Shown: piece by piece, positions 34,207-43,123 of the stretch | Layout: the number at the start of each line of letters is the position of its first letter | Numbering within the stretch: the stretch's first letter is position 1 | Assembly: GCA_963702305.1 (NCBI GenBank) | Contig: CAVPBX010000004.1 | Location: 1-64,000 of the forward strand | Reading direction: 5' to 3' | DNA length: 64,000 nt | Source: PALSA-693 sp963702305 | GTDB taxonomy: Bacteria > Actinomycetota > Acidimicrobiia > Acidimicrobiales > Palsa-688 | The notes under the pieces: generated by a model | What the model was told of the DNA's origin: nothing | Database searches by the model: none | What the model saw: only the letters and a program-made list of their open reading frames with translations | Position numbers and translations under genes: made by a program

Positions 34207-35369
34207 TCCCGACCGATCCCCTGGAGAGTCTCCCGCTCCCACCGGGCGACCCGGGCGCGCTCGCGGACGAGGCCCGGCAAATGGCCGACTGGTCAGTTGC
34301 GCTGGGCGACTGCGGTGATCACCAGGAGCGGGCGGTGGCCGCCATCGCCGGCTCGACCTGGAAAGGCCTCGGCGCGGCATCAGCCCGAGGGGGTGCCCAC
34401 CAGGTCATCGGCGGCTACCGACAGGCCGGGCATGCTCTGACCCGGGCCGGGGCGTTGTTGCAGGGCTGCGCGCAGGACTGGGACGGCGCCCGGTCCCGAT
34501 ACGCGCAGGCCCGGATGGTGGCCGACGAGGCCCTCTACGACGAGGCCCGCCACGCCATGGCGTCGCCCAGCTGCCTCGCCACCCCGCCGGCCAGTCCGTG
34601 GGAGTCGCCGCTCCGCCACCACGCCCAGGCTCTGGCCAGAGCCGCGATCGACGACTTCGACGCGGCCGCCAACCGGACGGCGAGGGAGTTGCAGGAGTTG
34701 GCCGGCGACATCGGACGCACCCCGGCCTTCCTCCCGCGGCATCATCACCACTGGTACGAGGACCCGTTGCAGTGGGCTGCGGACGGCGAGCATCTGGTCG
34801 CGAACGGCGTCAGTCACGCCTTCGACCCGTTCCGCTACGCCCTCAGCCATCCCGGCGACGCCCTACAGGTGGCATCGGACGCGCTGCAAGCCGGCGGGGG
34901 TCTGGCGCTCACGGCGGCAGGCGGGGTCGGATTCGGTGCCGGCGTCCTCCTCGACGGCTCGGTGATCGGCATCCCGGCCGGGGTGGCGGTCGACGCCACC
35001 TCGGCGGCCGCCGTCGCCGGCGGCGCGGCCTTGTCGATTCACGGCGTCACCAACGGTCTCGGCGATATCTCGAACCTGTACTCGAAGTCCACGAGCGGCG
35101 ACGGATCCAGCACCGATGTTTCGGGCGCGCCGAAGGAGATCAGCGGTTACTCCAACCACGGCTTCGATCAGGTCATGGGTCGCGATGGTGGTCTCGGCGT
35201 GTCGGACTCGGCCATGGAAGGCGCAATAGAGAGTCCGATCAAAGTGGTCCAACAGTCGAACAACACCTTCAAGTTCATCGGGAAGAATGCGACGGTGGTG
35301 CTGAACCGATCCGGCAAGTTGGTAACGGCATGGGCCAACAACACTTCGGGATTGCGGAACAGGCCATGA
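34203..35369 (+). CDS. Polymorphic toxin with N-terminal WXG-type T7SS domain and RNase-like C-terminus
   Basis: A 388-residue protein. Residues about 15-110 form a helical secretion domain with Trp53-Lys-Gly55 (a WXG turn) and GGYRQAGHALTRAGALLQGCAQDWDGARSRYAQAR after it. The middle (about 190-300) is Gly/Ala-rich and hydrophobic, with an LPRHHHHW run. Residues 315-388 form a separate C-terminal module: SNHGFDQVMGRDGG (His319, Arg327), IESPIKVVQQ, KFIGKNATVVLNRSGKLVTAWA. Its order (HG, GRDG, IGK, VVLN.G.L.T.W) resembles BECR-type RNase toxins found at the ends of contact-dependent and ESX toxins. Base composition falls here compared with the first half. It overlaps genes on both sides. Confidence 0.72.
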   Translation: MIPTDPLESLPLPPGDPGALADEARQMADWSVALGDCGDHQERAVAAIAGSTWKGLGAASARGGAHQVIGGYRQAGHALTRAGALLQGCAQDWDGARSRYAQARMVADEALYDEARHAMASPSCLATPPASPWESPLRHHAQALARAAIDDFDAAANRTARELQELAGDIGRTPAFLPRHHHHWYEDPLQWAADGEHLVANGVSHAFDPFRYALSHPGDALQVASDALQAGGGLALTAAGGVGFGAGVLLDGSVIGIPAGVAVDATSAAAVAGGAALSIHGVTNGLGDISNLYSKSTSGDGSSTDVSGAPKEISGYSNHGFDQVMGRDGGLGVSDSAMEGAIESPIKVVQQSNNTFKFIGKNATVVLNRSGKLVTAWANNTSGLRNRP

Positions 35370-35644
35370 GCACGGTGGTCGAGACGTTGCCGCCGGAAAT
35401 GCGGTCGCTCTTCGTCGAAGTAATCGGAGCGGCCAATCCCGCACTCCTGTCCGAACTGATGACGGCAGACAACGCGAGCCCGATGCAACGGGTAGCAGAG
35501 CATGAGATCCTGTCCTCCGAGTTCGCGCGCTGCCTTCAGCCTGATGACGAGCCGACTGAACCCGGTAGCCTGATCGACAACCTGCTCCGGGCGTTCCTCC
35601 TGGAGTGGCCCGTCCAGGGCGAGTGGTTCGGTCCTTTCAACTGA
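35366..35644 (+). CDS. Candidate immunity protein of the toxin
   Basis: A 92-residue acidic, helical protein (LPPEMRSLFVEVIGAANPALLSELM, QRVAEHEILSSEFARCL, GSLIDNLLRAFLLEWPVQGEWFGPFN). Its ATG overlaps the toxin stop (ATGA at 35366-35369). Small size, acidic charge and position directly after the toxin module are the usual marks of a cognate immunity protein, often with no database relatives. No conserved family is recognised, so the function is inferred from position. The next gene converges after 8 bp. Confidence 0.65.
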   Translation: MSTVVETLPPEMRSLFVEVIGAANPALLSELMTADNASPMQRVAEHEILSSEFARCLQPDDEPTEPGSLIDNLLRAFLLEWPVQGEWFGPFN

Positions 35645-35652
35645 CCCGACGT

Positions 35653-36576
35653 TCAGGCCGGCAGCGGCTGGCCCGACGAGTCGAGCCGGCAGGCCCGCCG
35701 CCACGCGTTCGGCACCCGGCCCCGCCGGCCGAAAGCCCCGGCGCTGCGCAGGGCGGCGCAGACGGGCCGAAACGACTCCGCCCGTAGCCGCGCCCGAGAT
35801 TCGGTCTTACGCACCCGGTTCCAGGTGGCCCACCCCGGCAACCCCACGGCCTGGTACACGCCGGGATGAATCAGGCTGTCGAACACGCTCGCCATCAGCG
35901 CGGGCGCCAAGTGGCGCACCACCAACCGCTCGGCCCACGACGCCTCGGCCCACAGCTCGGGCAGCAGCGTCCGGGCGAACGAGAGATGGCGGGCCTCCTC
36001 CATGCGGTGGTACCGGTTGACCGCCCGCACGAACGGATCGGTGTCGGGGTGCTCGCTCGACAGCCGCTGGAGCAGATCGGGCGCCTCCTCGCCGGTGAGC
36101 ACCATCACGCAGAACAGCGCCCGCCGCTGGATGACCCGGGTGGTGAAGAACCGGTCGACGCGCGGAAAGATGCCTCGGGTGAAAGGGTTGACCGCGTCCG
36201 GCGCCAGCTGATGGATGACGCGCACGAAGAGGCGCGAGTGCCGGGTCTCCTCCCCGATCTCATGGAGGACATAGGTCACCCGGGGATCGACCAGGTCGCG
36301 ACGCCAGGCCAACATCAGACCGAAGCCGGCCATGAGGACCGTCTCGAAGCGGACGCCGGCGTCGAGGATGGAGGCCAGCTCCTCCCGCGACAACTTCACC
36401 CATTTCTCGTCGTCGAGATCGAGGTCCAAGTCGGCGACACTCAGCAACTCGCGCGGCAGGACCATCCCGGGCCCGATCGACCCGACCACCTCGGTGTCTG
36501 GGTCGATGACGCGGCGCAACGATGCCGACGAGAGCCGTTCGATGCGCTCCTCCCGGGAGTCGGTTGCGGTGGCCAT
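35653..36576 (-). CDS. AurF-like diiron N-oxygenase-family protein
   Basis: A 307-residue helical diiron protein of the p-aminobenzoate N-oxygenase (AurF) family. Metal-ligand motifs are FETVLMAGFGLM (Glu), HEIGEETRHSRLF (ExxxxxH pattern, about 108-120), VLTGEEAPDLL and HRMEEARHLSF (ExxxH, about 190-200). It should use two irons and O2 to oxidise an amine or a C-H bond in secondary metabolism or lipid modification. Divergent from a TetR gene with a 25-bp palindrome between them, so probably inducible. Confidence 0.85.
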   Translation of the reverse strand: MATATDSREERIERLSSASLRRVIDPDTEVVGSIGPGMVLPRELLSVADLDLDLDDEKWVKLSREELASILDAGVRFETVLMAGFGLMLAWRRDLVDPRVTYVLHEIGEETRHSRLFVRVIHQLAPDAVNPFTRGIFPRVDRFFTTRVIQRRALFCVMVLTGEEAPDLLQRLSSEHPDTDPFVRAVNRYHRMEEARHLSFARTLLPELWAEASWAERLVVRHLAPALMASVFDSLIHPGVYQAVGLPGWATWNRVRKTESRARLRAESFRPVCAALRSAGAFGRRGRVPNAWRRACRLDSSGQPLPA

Positions 36577-36594
36577 GGCCTCATGCTCGTCGAA

Positions 36595-36619
36595 ATGATG
36601 GATTCTGTCAATCAGTCAT
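36595..36619. promoter_or_regulatory. Palindromic TetR operator between the AurF-like and TetR genes
   Basis: ATGATGGATT (36595-36604) and AATCAGTCAT (36610-36619) are inverted arms matching at eight of ten positions around CTGTC. It sits directly before the TAACGT -10 box of the TetR gene. Confidence 0.55.
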
Positions 36620-36625
36620 TTTTGC

Positions 36626-36631
36626 TAACGT
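36626..36631 (+). promoter_or_regulatory. -10 box of leaderless promoter for the TetR gene
   Basis: TAACGT, 7 bp before the GTG at 36639; the palindromic operator ends 6 bp upstream. Confidence 0.45.
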
Positions 36632-36638
36632 GCCTGGT

Positions 36639-37247
36639 GTGTCAAGAGTCACCGTCGATGTCGTGGTCGGCAAGGGTGCCCGCACCCGGCAGGCGCTCCT
36701 CGAAGGCGCCGTCGCCCACTTCGCGGCGGTCGGACGTCGCGGCGCCTCGGTAGCCACCATCGCCCGCGACGTCGGGATCACCCCCAGCGGGGTGTACGCC
36801 TACTTCCCCACCAAGCAGGCCCTGTTCGAAGCCGCGGTGGACGCCGACGCGGCCGGGCTCCTCTCCGAAGCTTTGCCGGAGCTGCTCGCCGGGACGTTTG
36901 ACGGCAACTTTGGCCGGGTGTTCACTCGCCTGCTGCGGGCCCTCCCCCATCACCCGCTGGCCCGCCGGGTGCTCGCCGGCGAGGAGGGCACCGGCGCCGA
37001 ACGGCTCCGGCAGCTCCCGGCCGAGGACCGCTTGCACGCCGGCATCACGGCCGCCCTGCAGAAGGGTCAAGCCGACGGCACCGTCCGCCGCGACGTCGAT
37101 CCCAGCACCCTGGCCGGGGGACTCGAGGCCATCGGCATCGCCTTGCTGATTGCCATCCTGCAGACTGGCGGCGAAGCGGACCCCGCCGCCTCCGCGGGCG
37201 TCCTCGCCGTCCTCGAGGCCGCCGTCCGGCCGGCGCCAGCTCCGTAG
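36639..37247 (+). CDS. TetR-family regulator
   Basis: A 202-residue regulator. The DNA-binding domain is TRQALLEGAVAHFAAVGRRGASVATIARDVGITPSGVYAYFPTKQALFEAAVD (about 15-67). The ligand domain is helical and hydrophobic (LAGGLEAIGIALLIAIL). The GTG at 36639 is chosen for its -10 spacing; the longer frame from 36522 would cross the operator. It likely represses itself and the AurF-like gene. Confidence 0.88.
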   Translation: MSRVTVDVVVGKGARTRQALLEGAVAHFAAVGRRGASVATIARDVGITPSGVYAYFPTKQALFEAAVDADAAGLLSEALPELLAGTFDGNFGRVFTRLLRALPHHPLARRVLAGEEGTGAERLRQLPAEDRLHAGITAALQKGQADGTVRRDVDPSTLAGGLEAIGIALLIAILQTGGEADPAASAGVLAVLEAAVRPAPAP

Positions 37248-37251
37248 CGAA

Positions 37252-38550
37252 TCACCGACCGAGCAGTTGCGCCGGATCGGGACTGGGCCGCGCCACCAGA
37301 TCCCAGCCACCGGCCCGGCGCTCGAGGCGATACCAATTGCCCTCCCGCCCCAGGCGCAACTGCAGGCGTCCGGCCTGGACGGTGTTGCGGCGCAGCCGGG
37401 GCCGGGCGGCCAGGCCGGCTTCGATCAGCGCCTGGCGGCCCTCGTCGAGGCTGCCAGCCGGCGGGTCCCAGGTGTCGTCGAGAATGGCGAGTCCGGCGGC
37501 GGCGCCGTGCCGCCAGGCCAGGGCCAGGCGGAGCAGGCGCTGATCGGGCACCCCGGCCGAGCGGGCCAGTGCCGCGAAGCGGGTGGTACCGATCTGCGGC
37601 TCGGCTCGGCGGGCCAGGTCTTGCTCGAAGCTGAGGCTGAGACCTCCGTCGCTGTCGCCAGTGGCCAGGTCGAGCGCTCGGCGAGCCGCGTCGGCGGCCA
37701 GTCCCGCCAAGCCACCAGCGGTAACCCCGGCCCCGGGGGGCGGATCGGCCAGCAATGGCGTCGGGCGGCCAGCAGTGGCCGGCGGCTGCGGCGCCCGAGG
37801 CAGGGGGCCCGGGACCCGTGCCGCGAGGGACCGGGCGGTCACCGTCGCCTGGCCGGGCGGGCGATCGGGCGGCGGGCCGGTGGCCGGTGGGCGGCGACGA
37901 GCTCGTACGCCAGCCAGCACCTCGTCGCGCCCGCGCCCCCGCAGCTGGAAGATGACAAAGGGGTCACGGTCCAGCAACTCCGCGATGAGGTAGCACACCC
38001 CGGCGGCGTGCTTGCACGGGTTGGCCCAGTCGGGACACGAGCAAGTGGTGCCGACTTCCCCCGGTCCGGGCAGCAGGGAAAGGCCCACCCCCTCGAGATC
38101 CTCGACGATCGCCGGCGCCAACTCCCCGTCGAGTAGGGCCGCGGCATGGCCAACCTTGGCGGCGATGGCGGCGATGGCGGCGCCCCACTCGTCATCGGAG
38201 AACGGCCGGACCCGCACCCAAACGCGATACGCGGACATCTGAGTGCCATAGACCGGGGCGCGGACCTCGCCGGCCTCGACGACCAGCGCCCCCACCTTTC
38301 CGGTGCGGGCGTATGAGCGACCTCTGGGAAGGCGGTTGGGGTCGAGGCGGGCCCGGTGTTCGAGGGCGTCGATCCAGGCCCGGCCCCACCAGGTGGTGGC
38401 GAACGCCGTGCGGCCACCAGGCTTCCGGCCCTGCCGGCGCGCCCGGTCGTGGGCCAGCCGAAGGGCCTCGTCCATGCCCGCGATCCGCTCCCGGATCGTG
38501 GCCAGGCGGGCGTCCCGGTCGGCGTCGATGGGTCCGGACCCGGCCGTCAC
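37252..38550 (-). CDS. SWIM zinc-finger protein
   Basis: A 432-residue protein with a central SWIM zinc finger, TCSCPDWANPCKHAAGVCYLIAE (about 170-192, CxCxnCxH). The N-terminal region FATTWWGRAWIDALEHRARLDPNRLPRGRSYARTGKVGAL is the usual companion domain; a Pro/Ala-rich linker (about 215-270) and a C-terminal helical domain follow. SWIM proteins bind DNA or proteins. The GTG start overlaps the stop of the SNF2 helicase gene (GTGA, 38547-38550). The SNF2-SWIM pairing recurs in actinobacteria and suggests a joint role in DNA repair or chromatin-like remodelling. Confidence 0.88.
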   Translation of the reverse strand: MTAGSGPIDADRDARLATIRERIAGMDEALRLAHDRARRQGRKPGGRTAFATTWWGRAWIDALEHRARLDPNRLPRGRSYARTGKVGALVVEAGEVRAPVYGTQMSAYRVWVRVRPFSDDEWGAAIAAIAAKVGHAAALLDGELAPAIVEDLEGVGLSLLPGPGEVGTTCSCPDWANPCKHAAGVCYLIAELLDRDPFVIFQLRGRGRDEVLAGVRARRRPPATGPPPDRPPGQATVTARSLAARVPGPLPRAPQPPATAGRPTPLLADPPPGAGVTAGGLAGLAADAARRALDLATGDSDGGLSLSFEQDLARRAEPQIGTTRFAALARSAGVPDQRLLRLALAWRHGAAAGLAILDDTWDPPAGSLDEGRQALIEAGLAARPRLRRNTVQAGRLQLRLGREGNWYRLERRAGGWDLVARPSPDPAQLLGR

Positions 38551-41361
38551 GAGGCCGCCTGGAGAGTTACGAGATCGGCCAGATCCGAATCCGACAGCTC
38601 GGACAGCCACGCCTCACCCCCACCGACCACGGCGTCGGCGAGCTGGCGCTTGGCGGTCAGGAGCGCCGCCACCTTGTCTTCGACGGTGCCTTCGGTGATC
38701 AGCCGGTGCACCTGGACCGCCCGGTCCTGGCCGATGCGCCACGCCCGATCGCTCGCCTGGTCCTCCACGGCCGGATTCCACCACCTGTCGTAGTGGATCA
38801 CCTGGGTGGCAGCCGTGAGGTTGAGGCCGGTACCCCCGGCTTTGAGCGACAACAACAGCACCCGGGTTCCCCCGGCCTGGAAGTCGTCCACCATCGCCTG
38901 GCGACCAGGCAGCCCGACCCCCCCGTGCAGGAACGACGACCGGGTGCCACGGTCGGCCAGATGCCGTTGGAGGAGGCGGCCCATCGCCACGTACTGGGTG
39001 AAGACCAGGACCTGCTCGCCTCCGTCGAGCATGGCGTCCGACAGTTCGTCGAAGGCGTCGAGCTTCCCCGATCTCCCGGCCAGCGGAGTGCGCTGACCGA
39101 GGTAGTGCGCCGGGTGATTGCACACCTGCTTGAGGGCGGTCAGCAGCTTGAGGACCAGCCCCCGCCGGGCCATGCCTTCCGCCTCGGCGATCTGGGCCAG
39201 GACCTCTTTCACGACGGCGCCGTACAGGGTCGCCTGCTCGGCGCTCAGCGGCACGATCTCGTCGGTCTCCACCTTGGGCGGGAGCTCGGGCGCGATACCC
39301 GGGTCGAGCTTGTGGCGGCGCAGGAGGAACGGCCGTACGACCCGAGCGAAGGCGGCGGTCGCGTCGGGGTCGCGGTGGCGTTCGACGGGGATCGCCACGT
39401 CCCGGCGGAAGGTCTCGAGCGGGCCGAGGAGTCCCGGCACCGCCCAATCGAGGATCGACCACAGCTCGCTCAGTCGGTTTTCCACGGGCGTGCCGGTCAT
39501 GGCCAGCCTGATCGCGCTGAGGGATCTGCCGCAGTTCGCGAGCGGTGCGGGACAGCGGGTTTTTGACGTGCTGGGCCTCGTCTGCGACCACCAGGCCCCA
39601 TCGGACCTCGGCCAGCGCGGCCCGGTCTCGGCGCACCATCCCGTAGGTGGCGAGCACCACTTCGTCGGCGCGGACCGCGTCGAGGTGGCGCTCCCCGCCG
39701 TGATATCTGCGCACTGCGACGCCGGGAGCGAACCGGGCCGCCTCCCGCTGCCAGTTGGAGAGGAGGGTGGCTGGGCACACCACCAAGGTCGGACCGGCTT
39801 CAGGTCCGAGGCGGTGATGGCGGTGCAGGTGCAACGCCAACGCCTGGATGGTCTTGCCGAGACCCATGTCGTCGGCCAGGCACCCGCCGAGACCGAGGTC
39901 GGCCAGGGCGGCCATCCAGGCCAAACCGCGGCGCTGGTAGGGCCGGAGGGTGGACGCCAACCCGGGTGGCTCGGGCAGCTCGTGCTGGAGCTCCGCCCGG
40001 TTGCGAGCGTCGGCAACGCGCTCCGCCAAGCCCGCCAACGGTCCCACGCACCGCACCTGGACCATCCCGCGCTCGTTGTCACCGATGGTGCCGGCCAGAG
40101 CGGCGGCGAGGGCGGTAGCCGCCCCGACTCGGCGGACCCCGCCGCGACGCAGCCGCTCGATCAACGCCGGGTCGGCGAGGACGAACTTGCCGCGGAGCCT
40201 CACCATCGGCCGCTTGGCCTCGGCGAGTGCGTCCAGCTCGGCGGTGGTCAGCACCCGGCCATCGATGGTGGCCTCCAACCGCACCTCCACCAGCGTGTCG
40301 ATCGTCAGGCCCGCCTCCGTGACCGCGGCCGGGCTCGGCGAGCCCACCACCGCCCGGAGTTGCACCTCCTGGGCTCCGAGTTCGGCCGGCCACAGCACCT
40401 CGACGCCGGTCGACGCCACCATCGCCGCCGCGGGACCGAGCAGGTCCATGGCGTCGTCGTCGGTCAAGTCCAGTGCTTCGGGGCACGGCTGATCGAGCAA
40501 CGGCGCCACCGGTGACCAGGCCTTCGCCAGGCGGCGCAACCCGAGCAAGAGATCGGTCTCGGCATTCGCGCCGAGACGGTCGAGGACGACTGCGGGCGCC
40601 GACCACAGCTCGGTCGCGTCGACGACCAGGCTGGAGTCCAGTTGACTGCGAAGCTGGACCACCGCCTCGAAGCGACCATCGGGCCCGTCCGGGAGAGTGA
40701 TGCGCAGGCCCGGGATCGCGCCTCCTCCTACGCCCTCGCCGAGACTGTCGAGCCACTCGGCAACCTCGGCACCAGGGACGGTCGCCGCGGCGCGGCCCCC
40801 GAACAACTCCCCGCCATCGAGCCCGGCTGCCGAGGTGCGGACCAGGCAGTCAGCCACCGCGTTGACAAACTCCTCCACGGCCGCCTCGGGTGCGGGAACA
40901 CGGATCGGTCCCGGTCCAACGCCGGACGCCACCACCGCGAACGCCTCGACGGGGAGGGCCGCGGCCAGCTCGGCAAGCCGATTGCGGTCTGCGAGGTCGA
41001 ATGGTCCAGCCGCCCAACCGGCTCCCCCGACCGGGTTTCGCGCCGGGCGAATGCGACCTCGAGCTACCAGATCGACCGCGATCTTGGCGGCCACCGCCCA
41101 CGCCTCCACCGACGACGAGACCGGCGCGTCGACGGGCAACGCCGCCAGCGCGGCGACGACATCGCCCACCTGCGTCCGGGCTGCGTTCACCCGGACCCGA
41201 CGCACCCGACCTCCCACCGGCCAGGCCAGCTCAAGAGCATCCTCCTCTGGCGAGTGCTCAGTACCGGGGTGCCACAAGGCGAGGACAGCCTGACCCTGCG
41301 GCGACACGCCCGACCCCACGAAGGTCGCCGCCACACCCTCGGTCAACACGCCTCCGACCAT
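38547..41361 (-). CDS. SNF2-family DNA helicase, interrupted by one frameshift
   Basis: The intact product would be about 937 residues. The N-terminal half is a SNF2-associated domain. The motor begins LRPYQRRGLAWMAALADLGLGGCLADDMGLGKTIQALAL (motif I), then VVCPATLLSNWQREA, VLATYGMVRRD and VVADEAQHVKNP (DEAQ, motif II). The frame breaks at the GGG run at 39521-39523. The second part continues in the next frame with SAIRLAMTGTPVENRLSELWSILDW, HKLDPGIAPELPPK, LVFTQYVAMGRLL, LLSLKAGGTGLNLTAATQVIHYDRWWNPAVEDQASDRAWRIGQ. Deleting one base restores the whole protein. The start is the ATG at 41361 or the GTG at 41349. Confidence 0.85.
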
Positions 41362-41362
41362 A
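41357..41362 (-). promoter_or_regulatory. Possible -10 box for a leaderless SNF2 message
   Basis: TATGGT on the minus strand lies 7 bp before the GTG at 41349. If used, the ATG at 41361 falls inside the -10 box and the GTG is the true start. Confidence 0.35.
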
Positions 41363-41842
41363 CAGAAGGCCTGAGACGCCGCCGTGCCAGCCGACCAGAC
41401 GCCTACCGCTCTGGCCGTGGCGTTCTGTTCAGGCGGGGGCGACCCGCCGGGGGTCCTGGACCCGAGGACAGCGCCGTAGGGCCGGCGGAACGTGACGGCG
41501 CCGTTGGCATTGCCCCAGATCAAGCGGCGTGCCGTCGATCAGCTCCGCCGTACCGTCCCACTACGTGCCCCTTCGCGACGTTCGAAAGCCGACACCGGAT
41601 CAACGCCATGAAGGCGTCGAGCGCGCCAGGCCGGCCAGGACAACTCTTCGACCGGACCTTCCTTGTCTCCGATGGGAGACTCGTCCACAGCCTGGGCGAC
41701 TTGTCCACAGGCTGGGGGGCTCGGGGCTGGTCGGGGTCGTCGCGTGTTGGAGGCTGGCTATGGCTCGCGGCGCTGAGGTCGAACACATGTTCCCCATGCT
41801 ACGGCGAGGGTGTGGGTGTGACGGTCATCCTGTGCACTGCTC
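41362..41842. other. Gene-free stretch with SOS-box-like and DnaA-box-like motifs
   Basis: No convincing gene in either strand over about 480 bp. TCGAAC-ACAT-GTTC at 41779-41792 matches the actinobacterial LexA/SOS box (TCGAAC-N4-GTTCGA) except for the last two bases. TCGTCCACAGCCTGG (41681-41695) and TTGTCCACAGGCTGG (41701-41715) are two near-identical copies 20 bp apart that contain high-GC DnaA boxes. Confidence 0.45.
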
Positions 41843-42403
41843 TCACGTCGCGGCCGGCACCCGACAGCTGTCCGAGAAACCCTGGCTACGAAGCCCCAAG
41901 CCGGCGTTGAACCGGGACCGGTAGTTCTCGAGCGCGACCCAGGCAGCCAACTCCACAATCTGGGCCTCGCTGAAATGGGCGTGGAGACGAGCCATCAGTT
42001 CGTCGCTGACCAGCGCCGGCGTCTGCGAAGCCGCTTCCGCGTACTCGAGCACGGCGCGCTCCCGGTCGTCGTACACGTCGCTGTCGCGCCATCTCGGCAC
42101 GTCCCGGACTTTGGCCGGGTCGCTGCCGCGCTGCAGGCTCTCGTAGTAGCCGAAGTCGGAGCACCACGAGCAACCGATCGCTCCGGCCGATGCCTGGACC
42201 GCCAGCAACATCAGATGAGGATCCAGCTTGTGCCAACCGCGCTCGGCAGCGGTCTCCAGCAGGCCGGATGCGACGAGCACTCCCGAATGGTGGGCCGCCA
42301 CGCCAACCGGCTCGACGTCGCGACCGAACCGCTTCTTGGCGTACATGAAAGCGCCCTTCGGGATGAGGCCCTTGGGATTCTCGATCAGGGAAACATGCGC
42401 CAT
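41843..42403 (-). CDS. AhpD-like/carboxymuconolactone decarboxylase-family protein
   Basis: A 186-residue helical protein of the AhpD/CMD superfamily. The redox motif is ASAGAIGCSWCSDFGYYE (CxxC, about 90-107), which in AhpD relays electrons to peroxiredoxins. The flanking helices (HLMLLAVQAS, RERAVLEYAEAAS, EAQIVELAAWVALENYRSRFNAGLG) fit the fold, and the final pair NYRSRFNAGLGL is conserved. GGAGG lies 9 bp before the ATG at 42403 and 6 bp before a GTG at 42406. Confidence 0.85.
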   Translation of the reverse strand: MAHVSLIENPKGLIPKGAFMYAKKRFGRDVEPVGVAAHHSGVLVASGLLETAAERGWHKLDPHLMLLAVQASAGAIGCSWCSDFGYYESLQRGSDPAKVRDVPRWRDSDVYDDRERAVLEYAEAASQTPALVSDELMARLHAHFSEAQIVELAAWVALENYRSRFNAGLGLRSQGFSDSCRVPAAT

Positions 42404-42510
42404 CACAATCAACCTCCGTTGTGTCGTCGCTCTGATTGACGTCCCATCCTGGCTCTTTGTGACACGCCCTTGCTATCCCGGTAGCGATGTGCGAAAGTTC
42501 CCGAGAGGCT

Positions 42511-43123
42511 ATGAGACGCAGGCTTCTGGCACTCGGCGGTGTGGCGATGCTGGCGGTGGCGGCGTGTTCGAGCGGGACGCACCATGCGGCTCCGACGACC
42601 ACCTCGCCGGCGCCATCCACCACCGCGGCCCCGAACCCCGACGTCATTCCCCCCGTGATCACCATCGCTTACGTGAACGCCGTCTTCGCCATGCTAAATC
42701 ACGTCAATGGCAAGTGGCTGTCCGACAGAGTGCCGAGAAAACGTGTCGACATCAGTGTCACTCGCCGACCTACGGGCTCTCTATCACGATCCTCAGTACG
42801 AGCGAACTTGAAATCTCACAGTCGCACGAAAAGGCTCGATCAGCCAACTTGCCAAATGTCCGGAGACCGCCTGGCGACGGTCGATCACATCTTCAGATGG
42901 CGCTAGACTCATTGTGTCCAGGCCAATGCACTTCGTCGAACGACGCGGCCGTTGATCTGACCGCTGCGACGACCGCATGTGCTGCGTGCGTCGAGTACTG
43001 GGGACTCAGACCTGAAACAGGCTGGTACGATCCCCAGGATCTGAATCCGACCCCATGGGCCATTGCGTTCAACGCAGACTTCCTCAGCCGAACGACAGTG
43101 CCGACCAATGCTCCGTTTCGTAG
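42511..43123 (+). pseudogene. Lipoprotein gene broken by several frameshifts
   Basis: It starts MRRRLLALGGVAMLAVAAC (lipobox AVAAC, Cys19), followed by a Thr/Pro linker and IAYVNAVFAMLNHVNG. Downstream parts of the same protein appear in other frames: LADLRALYHDPQYER near 42760-42810, then EYWGLRPETGWYDPQDLNPTPWAIAFNADF near 42999-43090, and a short end with a TAG at 43121. The ordered, well-conserved fragments mean one gene of about 200 residues with at least three frame changes. Decay or local assembly errors both fit. Function unknown. Confidence 0.55.

Noticed and set aside
34598..35644. Long plus-strand frame through the toxin gene
   Set aside because: Only its last 92 codons (from 35366) are protein-like; the rest is out of frame with the toxin, which has clear motifs.
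41681..41715. Chromosomal replication origin
   Set aside because: Only two DnaA-like boxes, and no dnaA, dnaN, gyrB or rpmH nearby.
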